Source of the DNA: Petrolisthes cinctipes
Lineage: Eukaryota; Arthropoda; Malacostraca; Decapoda; Porcellanidae
Direction: 5' to 3'
DNA length: 64,000 nt
NCBI GenBank assembly: GCA_033782935.1
Contig: JAWQEG010001306.1
Location: 1,116,001-1,180,000, forward strand
Notes under the pieces: generated by a model
What the model was told of the DNA's origin: nothing
The model's input: only the letters and a program-made list of their open reading frames with translations
Database searches by the model: none
Shown: one piece after another, positions 22,971-36,300 of the stretch
Layout: each line of letters opens with the position of its first letter
How positions within the stretch are numbered: position 1 is the first letter of the stretch
Position numbers and translations under genes: made by a program

Positions 22971-25030
22971 CTGGGACCCCAAAATATTGAATTTTCGGGT
23001 GTTTTGAGCCTGAATTTGAGATATAAACGGGTACAGAAGATACATGCACATATTGACTTTGGGCACCAAAAATATCGATTTTCAGCATGTTTTGGGCCTG
23101 AATTTTGAAAATACTCTAACACGGAGTAGGCATGTACAGATTGCTTCTGGGACCCCAAAATATTGAATTTTCGGGTGTTTTGAGCCTGAATTTGAGATAT
23201 AAACGGGTACTGAAGATGCATGCACATATCGACTTTTGTGCACCTAAAATATCGATTTTCAGCATGTTTTGGGCCTGAATTTTGAAAATACTCTAACACG
23301 GAGTAGGCATGTACAGATCGCTTCTGGGACCCCAAAATATCGAATTTTTGGGTGTTTAGGGCCTGAATTTGTGATATAAACGGGTACAGAAGATACATGC
23401 ACATATTGACTTTGGGCACCAAAAATATCGATTTTCAGCATGTTTTGGGCCTGAATTTTGAAAATACTCTAACACGAAGTAGGCATGTACAGATCGCTTC
23501 TGGGACCCCAAAATATCGAATTTTCGGGTGTTTAGGGCCAGAATTTGAGATATAAACGGGTACAGAAGATGCATGCACATATCGACTTTTGGGCACCTAA
23601 AAGATCGATTTTCAGTATGTTTTTGGCCTGTATTTTGAAAATACTCTAACATGGAGTAAGCATGTACAGATACCTTCTGGGACCTCTAAATATCGAATTT
23701 TCGGGTGTTTTGGGACTGAATTTGAGATATCGATTTTTTGGCACCTAAAATGTCGATTTTTAGCATGTTTTTAGCCTATATTTTGAAAATATTCTAGCAC
23801 TGTGTAGGCATGTACAGATTGCTTCTGGGACCCCAAAATATTGAATTTTCGGGTGTTTTGACCCTGAATTTGAGATATAAACGGGTACAGAAGATACATG
23901 CACATATTGACTTTGGGCATCTAAAATATCGATTTTCAGCATGTTTTGGGCCTGTATTTTGAAAATACTCTAACACTGAGTAGGCATGTACAGATTGCTT
24001 CTGGGACCCCAAAATATTGAATTTTGGGGTGTTTTGAGCCTGAATTTGAGATATAAACGGGTACTGAAGATGCATGCACATATCGACTTTTGTGCACCTA
24101 AAAGATCGATTTTCAGTATGTTTTCAGCATGTATTTTGAAAATACTCTAACACGGAGTAGGCATGTACAGATCGCTTCTGGGACCCCTAAATATCGAATT
24201 TTCGGGTGTTTTGGGACTGAATTTGAGATATAAACGGGTTCAGAAGATACATGCACATATTGACTTTGGGCATCTAAAATATCGATTTTCAGCATGTTTT
24301 GGGCCTGTATTTTGAAAATACTCTAACACTGAGTAGGCATGTACAGATTGCTTCTGGGACCCAAAAATATTGAATTTTCGGGTGTTTTGAGCCTGAATTT
24401 GAGATATAAACGGGTACTGAAGATGCATGCACATATCGACGTTTGTGCACCTAAAAGATCGATTTTCAGTATGTTTTGAGCATGTATTTTGAAAATACTC
24501 TAACACGGAGTAGGCATGTACAGATCGCTTTTGGGACCCCTAAATATTGAATTTTCGGGTGTTTTGGGACTGAATTTGAGATATCGATTTTTTGGCACCT
24601 AAAATGTCGATTTTTAGCATGTTTTTAGCCTACATTTTGAAAATATTCTAGCATTGTGTAGGGATGTACAGATTGCTTCTGGGACCCCAAAATATTGAAT
24701 TTTCGGGTGTTTTGAGCCTGAATTTGAGATATAAACGGGTACAGAAGATACATGCACATATTGACTTTGGGCACCAAAAATATCGATTTTCAGCATGTTT
24801 TGGGCCTGAATTTTGAAAATACTCTAACACGGAGTAGGCATGTACAGATCGCTTCTGGGACCCCAAAATATCGAATTTTCGGGTGTTTAGGGCCTGAATT
24901 TGAGATAGAAACGGGTACAGAAGATACATGCACATATTGACTTTGGGCACCAAAAATATCGATTTTCAGCATGTTTTGGGCCTGAATTTTGAAAATACTC
25001 TAACACGGAGTAGGCATGTACAGATCGCTT
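22971..25030 (+). repeat. 2190-bp super-unit, copy c (2060 bp, edited)
   Basis: Matches copy a at offset 5196, then 5204 because the 8-bp deletion is absent here (ctgagtaggcatg at about 23976). From 24354 the offset is 5066, because one 138-bp monomer is missing. The loss created a hybrid monomer at 24178-24353 with a C head (gggacccctaaat, gggactgaatttg) and an A2 tail (gatataaacgggttcag). Length 2190 + 8 - 138 = 2060 agrees exactly. It also has gggcacc where copies a and b have gtgcacc, in the B1 near 23.6 kb. Confidence 0.83.
24178..24353 (+). repeat. Hybrid C/A2 monomer (176 bp)
   Basis: The head is C type (gggacccctaaatatcg, tgttttgggactgaatttg); from gatataaacgggttc onward it is A2. 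The join lies in the shared gaatttgagatat just upstream of the 29-bp indel, and the event removed exactly one 138-bp monomer relative to 18974-19287. Confidence 0.8.
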
Positions 25031-27673
25031 CTGGGACCCCAAAATATTGAATTTTCGGATGTTTAGGGCCAGAATTTGAGATATAAACGGGTACAGAAGA
25101 TGCATGCACATATCGACTTTTGGGCACCTAAAAGATCGATTTTCAGTATGTTTTTGGCCTGTATTTTGAAAATACTCTAACACGGAGTAGGCATGTACAG
25201 ATACCTTCTGGGACCTCTAAATATCGAATTTTCGGGTGTTTTGGGACTGAATTTGAAATATCGATTTTTTGGCACCTAAAATGTCGATTTTTAGCATGTT
25301 TTTAGCCTATATTTTGAAAATATTCTAGCACTGTGTAGGCATGTACAGATTGCTTCTGGGACCCCAAAATATTGAATTTTCGGCTGTTTTGAGCCTGAAT
25401 TTGAGATATAAACGGGTTCAGAAGATACATGCACATATTGACTTTGGGCATCTAAAATATCGATTTTCAGCATGTTTTGGGCCTGTATTTTGAAAATACT
25501 CTAACACTGAGTAGGCATGTACAGATTGCTTCTGGGACCCCAAAATATTGAATTTTCGGGTGTTTTGAGCCTGAATTTGAGATATAAACGGGTACTGAAG
25601 ATGCATGCACATATCGACGTTTGTGCACCTAAAAGATCGATTTTCAGTATGTTTTGAACATGTATTTTGAAAATACTCTAACACGGAGTAGGCATGTACA
25701 GATCGCTTCTGGGACCCCTAAATATCGAATTTTCGGGTGTTTTGGGACTGAATTTGAGATATCGATTTTTTGGCACCTAAAAGATCGATTTTTAGCATGT
25801 TTTTAGCCTATATTTTGAAAATATTCTAGCACTGTGTAGGGATGTACAGATTGCTTCTGGGACCCCAAAATATTGAATTTTCGGGTGTTTTGAGCCTGAA
25901 TTTGAGATATAAACGGGTACAGAAGATACATGCACATATTGACTTTGGGGATCTAAAATATCGATTTTCAGCATGTTTTTGGCCTGTATTTTGAAAATAC
26001 TCTAACACTGAGTAGGCATGTACAGATTGCTTCTGGGACCCCAAAATATTGAATTTTCGGGTGTTTTGTGCCTGAATTCGAGATATAAACGGGTACAGAA
26101 GATACATGCACATATTGACTTTGGGGATCTAAAATATCGATTTTCAGCATGTTTTTGGCCTGTATTTTGAAAATACTCTAACACTGAGTAGGCATGTACA
26201 GATTGCTTCTGGGACCCCAAAATATTGAATTTTCGGGTGTTTTGAGCCTGAATTTGAGATATAAACGGGTACTGAAGATGCATGCACATATCGACGTTTG
26301 TGCACCCAAAAGATCGATTTTCAGTATGTTTTGAACATGTATTTTGAAAATACTCTAACACGGAGTAGGCATGTACAGATCGCTTCTGGGACCCCTAAAT
26401 ATCGAATTTTCGGGTGTTTTGGGACTGAATTTGAGATATCGATTTTTTGGCACCTAAAAGATCGATTTTTAGCATGTTTTTAGCCTATATTTTGAAAATA
26501 TTCTAGCACTGTGTAGGGATGTACAGATTGCTTCTGGGACCCCAAAATATTGAATTTTCGGGTGTTTAGGGCCAGAATTTGAAATATAAACGGGTACAGA
26601 AGATGCATGCACATATCGACTTTTGGGCACCTAAAAGATCGATTTTCAGTATGTTTTTGGCCTGTATTTTGAAAATACTCTAACACGGAGTAGGCATGTA
26701 CAGATACCTTCTGGGACCTCTAAATATCGAATTTTCGGGTGTTTTGGGACTGAATTTGAAATATCGATTTTTTGGCACCTAAAAGTCGATTTTTAGCATG
26801 TTTTTAGCCTATATTTTGAAAATATTCTAGCACTGTGTAGGCATGTACAGATTGCTTCTGGTACCCCAAAATATTGAATTTTCGGGTGTTTTGAGCCTGA
26901 ATTGGAGATATAAACGGGTTCAGAAGATACATGCACGTATTGACTTTGGGCATCTAAAAAATCTATTTTCAGCATGTTTTGAGCATGTATTTTGAAAATA
27001 CTCTAACACGGAGTAGGCATGTACAGATCGCTTCTGGGACCCCTAAATATTGAATTTTCGGGTGTTTTGGGACTGAATTTGAGATATCGATTTTTTGGCA
27101 CCTAAAATGTCGATTTTTAGCATGTTTTTAGCCTATATTTTGAAAATATTCTAGCACTGTGTAGGGATGTACAGATTGCTTCTGGGACCCCAAAATATTG
27201 AATTTTCGGGTGTTTTGAGCCTGAATTTGAGATATAAACGGGTACAGAAGATACATGCACATATTGACTTTTGGGCACCTAAAAGATCGATTTTCAGTAT
27301 GTTTTGGGCCTGAATTTTGAAAATACTCTAACACGGAGTAGGCATGTACAGATCGCTTCTGGGACCCCAAAATATTGAATTTTCGGATGTTTAGGGCCAG
27401 AATTTGAGATATAAACGGGTACAGAAGATGCATGCACATATCGACTTTTGGGCACCTAAAAGATCGATTTTCAGTATGTTTTTGGCCTGTATTTTGAAAA
27501 TACTCTAACACGGAGTAGGCATGTACAGATACCTTCTGGGACCTCTAAATATCGAATTTTCGGGTGTTTTGGGACTGAATTTGAAATATCGATTTTTTGG
27601 CACCTAAAAGATCGATTTTTAGCATGTTTTTAGCCTATATTTTGAAAATATTCTAGCACTGTACAGATTGCTT
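25031..27673 (+). repeat. Mixed hexamers between the 2190-bp and 2858-bp super-units
   Basis: Monomers: B1 25031, C1 25208, A2 25356, B2 25532, C 25709, A2 25857, A2 26033, B2 26209, C 26386, B1 26534, C1 26711, A2/B2 hybrid 26858, C 27034, A/B1 hybrid 27182, B1 27359, short C1 27536. The consecutive A2 monomers at 25857 and 26033 share ggggatctaaaat with a longer tgtttttggcc, suggesting single-monomer duplication. The monomer at 26858 has the rare ctggtacc and gaattggag, seen again only at 30532. Confidence 0.75.
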
Positions 27674-30531
27674 CTGGGACCCCAAAATATTGAATTTTCG
27701 GGTGTTTTGAGCCTGAATTTGAGATATAAACGGGTTCAGAAGGTACATGCACATATTGACTTTGGGCATCTAAAATATCGATTTTCAGCATGTTTTGGGC
27801 CTGTATTTTGAAAATACTCTAACACTGAGTAGGCATGTACAGATTGCTTCTGGGACCCCAAAATATTGAATTTTCGGGTGTTTTGAGCCTGAATTTGAGA
27901 TATAAACGGGTACTGAAGATGCATGCACATATCGACGTTTGTGCACCTAAAAGATCGATTTTCAGTATGTTTTGAGCATGTATTTTGAAAATACTCTAAC
28001 ACGGAGTAGGCATGTACAGATCGCTTTTGGGACCCCTAAATATTGAATTTTCGGGTGTTTTGGGACTGAATTTGAGATATCGATTTTTTGGCACCTAAAA
28101 TGTCGATTTTTAGCATGTTTTTAGCCTATATTTTGAAAATATTCTAGCACTGTGTAGGGATGTACAGATTGCTTCTGGGACCCCAAAATATTGAATTTTC
28201 GGGTGTTTTGAGCCTGAATTTGAGATATAAACGGGTACAGAAGATACATGCACATATTGACTTTGGGCACCAAAAATATCGATTTTCAGCATGTTTTGGG
28301 CCTGAATTTTGAAAATACTCTAACACGGAGTAGGCATGTACAGATCGCTTCTGGGACCCCAAAATATCGAATTTTCGGGTGTTTAGGGCCTGAATTTGAG
28401 ATATAAACGGGTACAGAAGATACATGCACATATTGACTTTGGGCACCAAAAATATCGATTTTCAGCATGTTTTGGGCCTGAATTTTGAAAATACTCTAAC
28501 ACGGAGTAGGCATGTACAGATCGCTTCTGGGACCCCAAAATATTGAATTTTCGGATGTTTAGGGCCAGAATTTGAGATATAAACGGGTACAGAAGATGCA
28601 TGCACATATCGACTTTTGGGCACCTAAAAGATCGATTTTCAGTATGTTTTTGGCCTGTATTTTGAAAATACTCTAACACGGAGTAGGCATGTACAGATAC
28701 CTTCTGGGACCTCTAAATATCGAATTTTCGGGTGTTTTGGGACTGAATTTGAAATATCGATTTTTTGGCACCTAAAATGTCGATTTTTAGCATGTTTTTA
28801 GCCTATATTTTGAAAATATTCTAGCACTGTGTAGGCATGTACAGATTGCTTCTGGGACCCCAAAATATTGAATTTTCGGGTGTTTTGAGCCTGAATTTGA
28901 GATATAAACGGGTTCAGAAGATACATGCACATATTGACTTTGGGCATCTAAAATATCGATTTTCAGCATGTTTTTGGCCTGTATTTTGAAAATACTCTAA
29001 CACTGAGTAGGCATGTACAGATTGCTTCTGGGACCCCAAAATATTGAATTTTCGGGTGTTTTGAGCCTGAATTTGAGATATAAACGGGTACTTAAGATGC
29101 ATGCACATATCGACGTTTGTGCACCTAAAAGATCGATTTTCAGTATGTTTTGAACATGTATTTTGAAAATACTCTAACACGGAGTAGGCATGTACAGATC
29201 GCTTCTGGGACCCCTAAATATCGAATTTTCGGGTGTTTTGGGACTGAATTTGAGATATCGATTTTTTGGCACCTAAAAGATCGATTTTTAGCATGTTTTT
29301 AGCCTATATTTTGAAAATATTCTAGCACTGTGTAGGGATGTACAGATTGCTTCTGGGACCCCAAAATATTGAATTTTCGGGTGTTTTGAGCCTGAATTTG
29401 AGATATAAACGGGTACAGAAGATACATGCACATATTGACTTTGGGCATCTAAAATATCGATTTTCAGCATGTTTTGGGCCTTTATTTTGAAAATACTCTA
29501 ACACTGAGTAGGCATTTACAGATTGCTTCTGGGACCCCAAAATATTGAATTTTCGGGTGTTTTGAGCCTGTATTTTATATATAAACGGGTACAGAAGATT
29601 CATGCACATATTGACTTTGGGCACCAAAAATATCGATTTTCAGCATGTTTTGGGCCTGAATTTTGAAAATACTCTAACACGGAGTAGGCATGTACAGATC
29701 GCTTCTGGGACCCCAAAATATCGAATTTTCGGGTGTTTAGGGCCAGAATTTGAGATATAAACGGGTACAGAAGATGCATGCACATATCGACTTTTGGGCA
29801 CCTAAAAGATCGATTTTCAGTATGTTTTTGGCTTGTATTTTGAAAATACTCTAACACGGAGTAGGCATGTACAGATACCTTCTGGGACCTCTAAATATAG
29901 AATTTTCGGGTGTTTTGGGACTGAATTTGAGATATCGATTTTTTGGCACCTAAAATGTCGATTTTTAGCATGTTTTTAGCCTATATTTTGAAAATATTCT
30001 AGCACTGTGTAGGCATGAAAAAGATTGCTTCTGGGACCCCAAAATATTGAATTTTCGGGTGTTTTGAGCCTGAATTTGAGATATAAACGGGTACAGAAGA
30101 TACATGCACAAATTGACTTTGGGCACCAAAAATATCGATTTTCAGCATGTTTTGGGCCTGAATTTTGAAAATACTCTAACACGGAGTAGGCATGTACAGA
30201 TCGCTTCTGGGACCCTAAAATATCGAATTTTCGGGTGTTTTGAGCCTGAATTTGAGATATAAACGGGTACTGAAGATGCATGCACATATCGACTTTTGTG
30301 CACCTAAAAGATCGATTTTCAGTATGTTTTGAGAATGTATTTTGAAAATACTCTAACACGGAGAAGGCATGTACAGATCGCTTCTGGGACCCCTAAATAT
30401 CGAATTTTCGGGTGTTTTGGGACTGAATTTGAGATATCGACTTTTTGGCACCTAAAATGTCGATTTTTAGCATGTTTTTAGCCTATATTTTGAAAATATT
30501 CTAGTACTGTGTAGGCATGTACAGATTGCTT
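27674..30531 (+). repeat. 2858-bp super-unit, copy a
   Basis: Seventeen monomers: A2 27674, B2 27850, C 28027, A1 28175, B1/A1 hybrid 28351, B1 28527, C1 28704, A2 28852, B2 29028, C 29205, A2 29353, variant A1 29529, B1 29705, C1 29882, A1 30031, B2 30207, C2 30384. The C1 at 29882 is 149 bp because its end reads gcatgaaaaagattgc instead of gcatgtacagattgc, a private change absent from copy b. Confidence 0.83.
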
Positions 30532-33379
30532 CTGGTACCCCAAAATATTGAATTTTCGGGTGTTTTGAGCCTGAATTGGAGATATAAACGGGTTCAGAAG
30601 ATACATGCACATATTGACTTTGGGCATCTAAAATATCGATTTTCAGCATGTTTTGGGCCTGTATTTTGAAAATACTCTAACACTGAGTAGGCATGTACAG
30701 ATTGCTTCTGGGACCCCAAAATATTGAATTTTCGGGTGTTTTGAGCCTGAATTTGAGATATAAACGGGTACTGAAGATGCATGCACATATCGACGTTTGT
30801 GCACCTAAAAGATCGATTTTCAGTATGTTTTGAGCATGTATTTTGAAAATACTCTAACACGGAGTAGGCATGTACAGATCGCTTCTGGGACCCCTAAATA
30901 TTGAATTTTCGGGTGTTTTGGGACTGAATTTGAGATATCGATTTTTTGGCACCTAAAATGTCGATTTTTAGGATGTTTTTAGCCTATATTTTGAAAATAT
31001 TCTAGCACTGTGTAAGGATGTACAGATTGCTTCTGGGACCCCAAAATATTGAATTTTCGGGTGTTTTGAGCCTGAATTTGAGATATAAACGGGTACAGAA
31101 GATACATGCACATATTGACTTTGGACACCAAAAATATCGATTTTCAGCATGTTTTGGGCCTGAATTTTGAAAATACTCTAACACGGAGTAGGCATGTACA
31201 GATCGCTTCTGGGACCCCAAAATATCGAATTTTCGGGTGTTTAGGGCCTGAATTTGAGATATAAACGGGTACAGAAGATACATGCACATATTGACTTTGG
31301 GCACCAAAAATATCGATTTTCAGCATGTTTTGGGCCTGAATTTTGAAAAATACTCTAACACGGAGTAGGCATGTACAGATCGCTTCTGGGACCCCAAAAT
31401 ATTGAATTTTCGGATGTTTAGGGCCAGAATTTGAGATATAAACGGGTACAGAAGATGCATGCACATATCGACTTTTGGGCACCTAAAAGATCGATTTTCA
31501 GTATGTTTTTGGCCTGTATTTTGAAAATACTCTAACACGGAGTAGGCATGTACAGATACCTTCTGGGACCTCTAAATATCGAATTTTCGGGTGTTTTCGG
31601 ACTGAATTTGAAATATCGATTTTTTGGCACCTAAAATGTCGATTTTTAGCATGTTTTTAGCCTATATTTTGAAAATATTCTAGCACTGTGTAGGCATGTA
31701 CAGATTGCTTCTGGGACCCCAAAATATTGAATTTTCGGGTGTTTTGAGCCTGAATTTGAGATATAAACGGGTTCAGAAGATACATGCACATCTTGACTTT
31801 GGGCATCTAAAATATCGATTTTCAGCATGTTTTGGGCCTGTATTTTGAAAATACTCTAACACTGAGTAGGCATGTACAGATTGCTTCTGGGACCCCAAAA
31901 TATTGAATTTTCGGGTGTTTTGAGCCTGAATTTGAGATATAAACGGGTACTGAAGATGCATGCACATATCGACGTTTGTGCACCTAAAAGATCGATTTTC
32001 AGTATGTTTTGAACATGTATTTTGAAAATACTCTAACACGGAGTAGGCATGTACAGATCGCTTCTGGGACCCCTAAATATCGTTTTTTCGGGTGTTTTGG
32101 GACTGAATTTGAGATATCAATTTTTTGGCACCTAAAAGATCGATTTTTAGCATGTTTTTAGCCTATATTTTGAAAATATTCTAGCACTGTGTAGGGATGT
32201 ACAGATTGCTTCTGGGACCCCAAAATATTGAATTTTCGGGTGTTTTGAGCCTGAATTTGAGATATAAACGGGTACAGAAGATACATGCACATATTGACTT
32301 TGGGCATCTAAAATATCGATTTTCAGCATGTTTTGGGCCTGAATTTTGAAAATACTCTAACACTGAGTAGGCATGTACAGATTGCTTCTGGGACCCCAAA
32401 ATATTGAATTTTCAAGTGTTTTGAGCCTGTATTTTATATATAAACGGGTACAGAAGATTCATGCACATATTGACTTTGGGCACCAAAAATACCGATTTTC
32501 AGCATGTTTTGGGCCTGAATTTTGAAAATACTCTAACACGGAGTAGGCATGTACAGATCGCTTCTGGGACCCCAAAATATCGAATTTTCGGGTGTTTAGG
32601 GCCAGAATTTGAGATATAAACGGGTACAGAAGATGCATGCACATATCGACTTTTGGGCACCTAAAAGATCGATTTTCAGTATGTTTTTGGCTTGTATTTT
32701 GAAAATACTCTAACACGGAGTAGGCATGTACAGATACCTTCTGGGACCTCTAAATATAGAATTTTCGGGTGTTTTGGGACTGAATTTGAGATATCGATTT
32801 TTTGGCACCTAAAATGTCGATTTTTAGCATGTTTTTAGCCTATATTTTGAAAATATTCTAGCACTGTGTAGGCATGTACAGATTGCTTCTGGGACCCCAA
32901 AATATTGAATTTTCGGGTGTTTTGAGCCTGAATTTGAGATATAAACGGGTACAGAAGATACATGCACATATTGACTTTGGGCACCAAAAATATCGATTTT
33001 CAGCATGTTTTGGGCCTGAATTTTGAAAATACTCTAACACGGAGTAGGCATGTACAGATCGCTTCTGGGACCCTAAAATATCGAATTTTCGGGTGTTTTG
33101 AGCCTGAATTTGAGATATAAACGGGTACTGAAGATGCATGCACATATCGACTTTTGTGCACCTAAAAGATCGATTTTCAGTATGTTTTGAGAATGTATTT
33201 TGAAAATACTCTAACACGGAGTAGGCATGTACAGATACCTTCTGGGACCTCTAAATATCGAATTTTCGGGTGTTTTGGGACTGAATTTGAGATATCGACT
33301 TTTTGGCACCTAAAAGATCGAATTTTAGCATGTTTTTAGCCTATATTATGAAAATATTCTAGTACTGTACAGATTGCTT
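30532..33379 (+). repeat. 2858-bp super-unit, copy b
   Basis: Colinear with copy a at offset 2858, briefly 2859 after an extra a in tgaaaaatactc near 31347, back to 2858 after the copy-a insertion at about 30.01 kb. The first monomer (30532) does not match copy a but matches 26858 (ctggtacc, gaattggag), so the left boundary is a recombination joint. The last C (33242) ends in the 10-bp-deleted form, making this copy 2848 bp to 33379. Confidence 0.82.
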
Positions 33380-36300
33380 CTGGGACCCCAAAATATTGAA
33401 TTTTCGGGTGTTTTGTGCCTGAATTCGAGATATAAACGGGTACAGAAGATACATGCACATATTGACTTTGGGGATCTAAAATATCGATTTTCAGCATGTT
33501 TTTGGCCTGTATTTTGAAAATACTCTAACACTGAGTAGGCATGTACAGATTGCTTCTGGGACCCCAAAATATTGAATTTTCGGGTGTTTTGAGCCTGAAT
33601 TTGAGATATAAACGGGTACTGAAGATGCATGCACATATCGACTTTTGTGCACCTAAAAAATCGATTTTCAGTATGTTTTGAGCATGTATTTTGAAAATAC
33701 TCTAACACGGAGTAGGCATGTACAGATCGCTTCTGGGACCCTAAATATCGAATTTTCGGGTGTTTTGGGACTGAATTTGAGATATCGACTTTTTGGCACT
33801 TAAAAGATCGATTTTTAGCATGTTTTTAGCCTATATTTTGAAAATATTCTAGCACTGTACAGATTGCTTCTGGGACCCCAAAATATTGAATTTTCGGGTG
33901 TTTTGAGCCTGAATTTGAGATATAAACGGGTACAGAAGATACATGCACATATTGACTTTGGGCATCTAAAATTTCGATTTTCAGCATGTTTTGGGCCTGT
34001 ATTTTGAAAATACTCTAACACTGAGTAGGCATGTACAGATTGCTTCTGGGACCCCAAAATATTGAATTTTCGGGTGTTTTGAGCCTGAATTTGAGATATA
34101 AACGGGTACAGAAGATACATGCACATATTGACTTTGGGCATCTAAAATATCGATTTTCAGCATGTTTTGGGCCTGTATTTTGAAAATACTCTAACACTGA
34201 GTAGGCATGTACAGATTGCTTCTGGGACCACAAAATATTGAATTTTCGGGTGTTTTGAGCCTGAATTTGAGATATAAACGGGTACTGAAGATGCATGCAC
34301 ATATCGACTTTTGTGCACCTAAAAGATCGATTTTCAGTATGTTTTGAGCATGTATTTTGAAAATACTCTAACACGGAGTAGGCATGTACAGATCGCTTCT
34401 GGGACCCCTAAATATCGAATTTTCGGGTGTTTTGGGACTGAATTTGAGATATCGATTTTTTGGCACCTAAAAGATCGATTTTTAGCATGTTTTTAGCCTA
34501 TATTTTGAAAATATTCTAGCACTGTACAGATCGCTTCTGGGACCCCAAAATATCGAATTTTCGGGTGTTTAGGGCCAGAATTTGAGATATAAACGGGTAC
34601 AGAAGATGCATGCACATATCGACTTTTGGGCACCTAAAAGATCGATTTTCAGTATGTTTTTGGCCTGTATTTTGAAAATACTCTAACACGGAGTAGGCAT
34701 GTACAGATACCTTCTGGGACCACTAAATATCGAATTTTCGGGTGTCTTGGGACTGAATTTGAGATATCGATTTTTTGGCACCTAAAATGTCGATTTTTAG
34801 CATGTCTTTAGCCTATATTTTGAAAATATTCTAGCACTGTGTAGGCATGTACAGATTGCTTCTGGGACCCAAAAATATTGAATTTTCGGGTGTTTTGAGC
34901 CTGAATTTGAGATATAAACGGGTACAGAAGATACATGCACATATTGACTTTGGGCATCTAAAATATCGATTTTCAGCATGTTTTGGGACTGTATTTTGAA
35001 AATACTCTAACACTGAGTAGGCATGTACGGATTGCTTCTGGGACCCCAAAATATTGAATTTTCGGGTGTTTTGAGCCTGAATTTGAGATATAAACGGGTA
35101 CTGAAGATGCATGCACATATCGACTTTTGTGCACCTAAAAGATCGATTTTCAGTATGTTTTGAGCATGTATTTTGAAAATACTCTAACACGGAGTAGGCA
35201 TGTACAAATCGCTTCTGGGACCCCTAAATATCGAATTTTCGGGTGTTTTGGGACTGAATTTGAGATATCGACTTTTTGGCACCTAAAAGATCGATTTTTA
35301 GGATGTTTTTAGCCTATATTTTGAAAATATTCTAGCACTGTACAGATTGCTTCTGGGACCCCAAAATATTGAATTTTCGGGTGTTTTGAGCCTGAATTTG
35401 AGATATAAACGGGTACAGAAGATACATGCACATATTAACTTTGGGCACCAAAAATATCGATTTTAAGCATGTTTTGGGCCTGAATTTTGAAAATACTCTA
35501 ACACGGAGTATGCTTGTGCAGATCGCTTCTGGGACCCCAAAATATCGAATTTTCGGGTGTTTAGGGCCAGAATTTGAGATATAAACGGGTACAGAAGATG
35601 CATGCACATATCGACTTTTGGGCACCTAAAAGATCGATTTTCAGTATGTTTTTGGCCTGTATTTTGAAAATACTCTAACACGGAGTAGGCATGTACAGAT
35701 ACCTTCTGGGACCTCTAAATATCGAATTTTCGGGTGTTTTGGGACTGAATTTGAGATATTGATTTTTTGGCACCTAAAATGTTGATTTTTAGCATGTTTT
35801 TAGCCTATATTTTGAAAATATTCTAGCACTGGGTAGGCATGTACAGATTGCTTCTGGGACCCCAAAATATTGAATTTTCGGGTGTTTTGAGGCTGAATTT
35901 GAGATATAAACGGGTACAGAAGATACATGCACATATTGACTTTGGGCACCAAAAATATCGATTTTCAGCATGTTTTATGCCTGAATTTTGAAAATACTCT
36001 AACACGGAGTAGGCATGTACAGATCGCTTCTGGGACCCCAAAATATCGAATTTTCGGGTGTTTAGGGCCAGAATTTGAGATATAAACGGGTACAGAAGAT
36101 GCATGCACATATCGAATTTTGGGCACCTAAAAGATCGATTTTCAGTATGTTTTTGGCCTGTATTTTGAAAATACTCTAACACGGAGTAGGCATGTACAGA
36201 TACCTTCTGGGACCTCTAAATATCGAATTTTCGGGTGTTTTGGGACTGAATTTGAGATATCGATTTTTTGGCACCTAAAATGTCGATTTTTAGCATGTTT

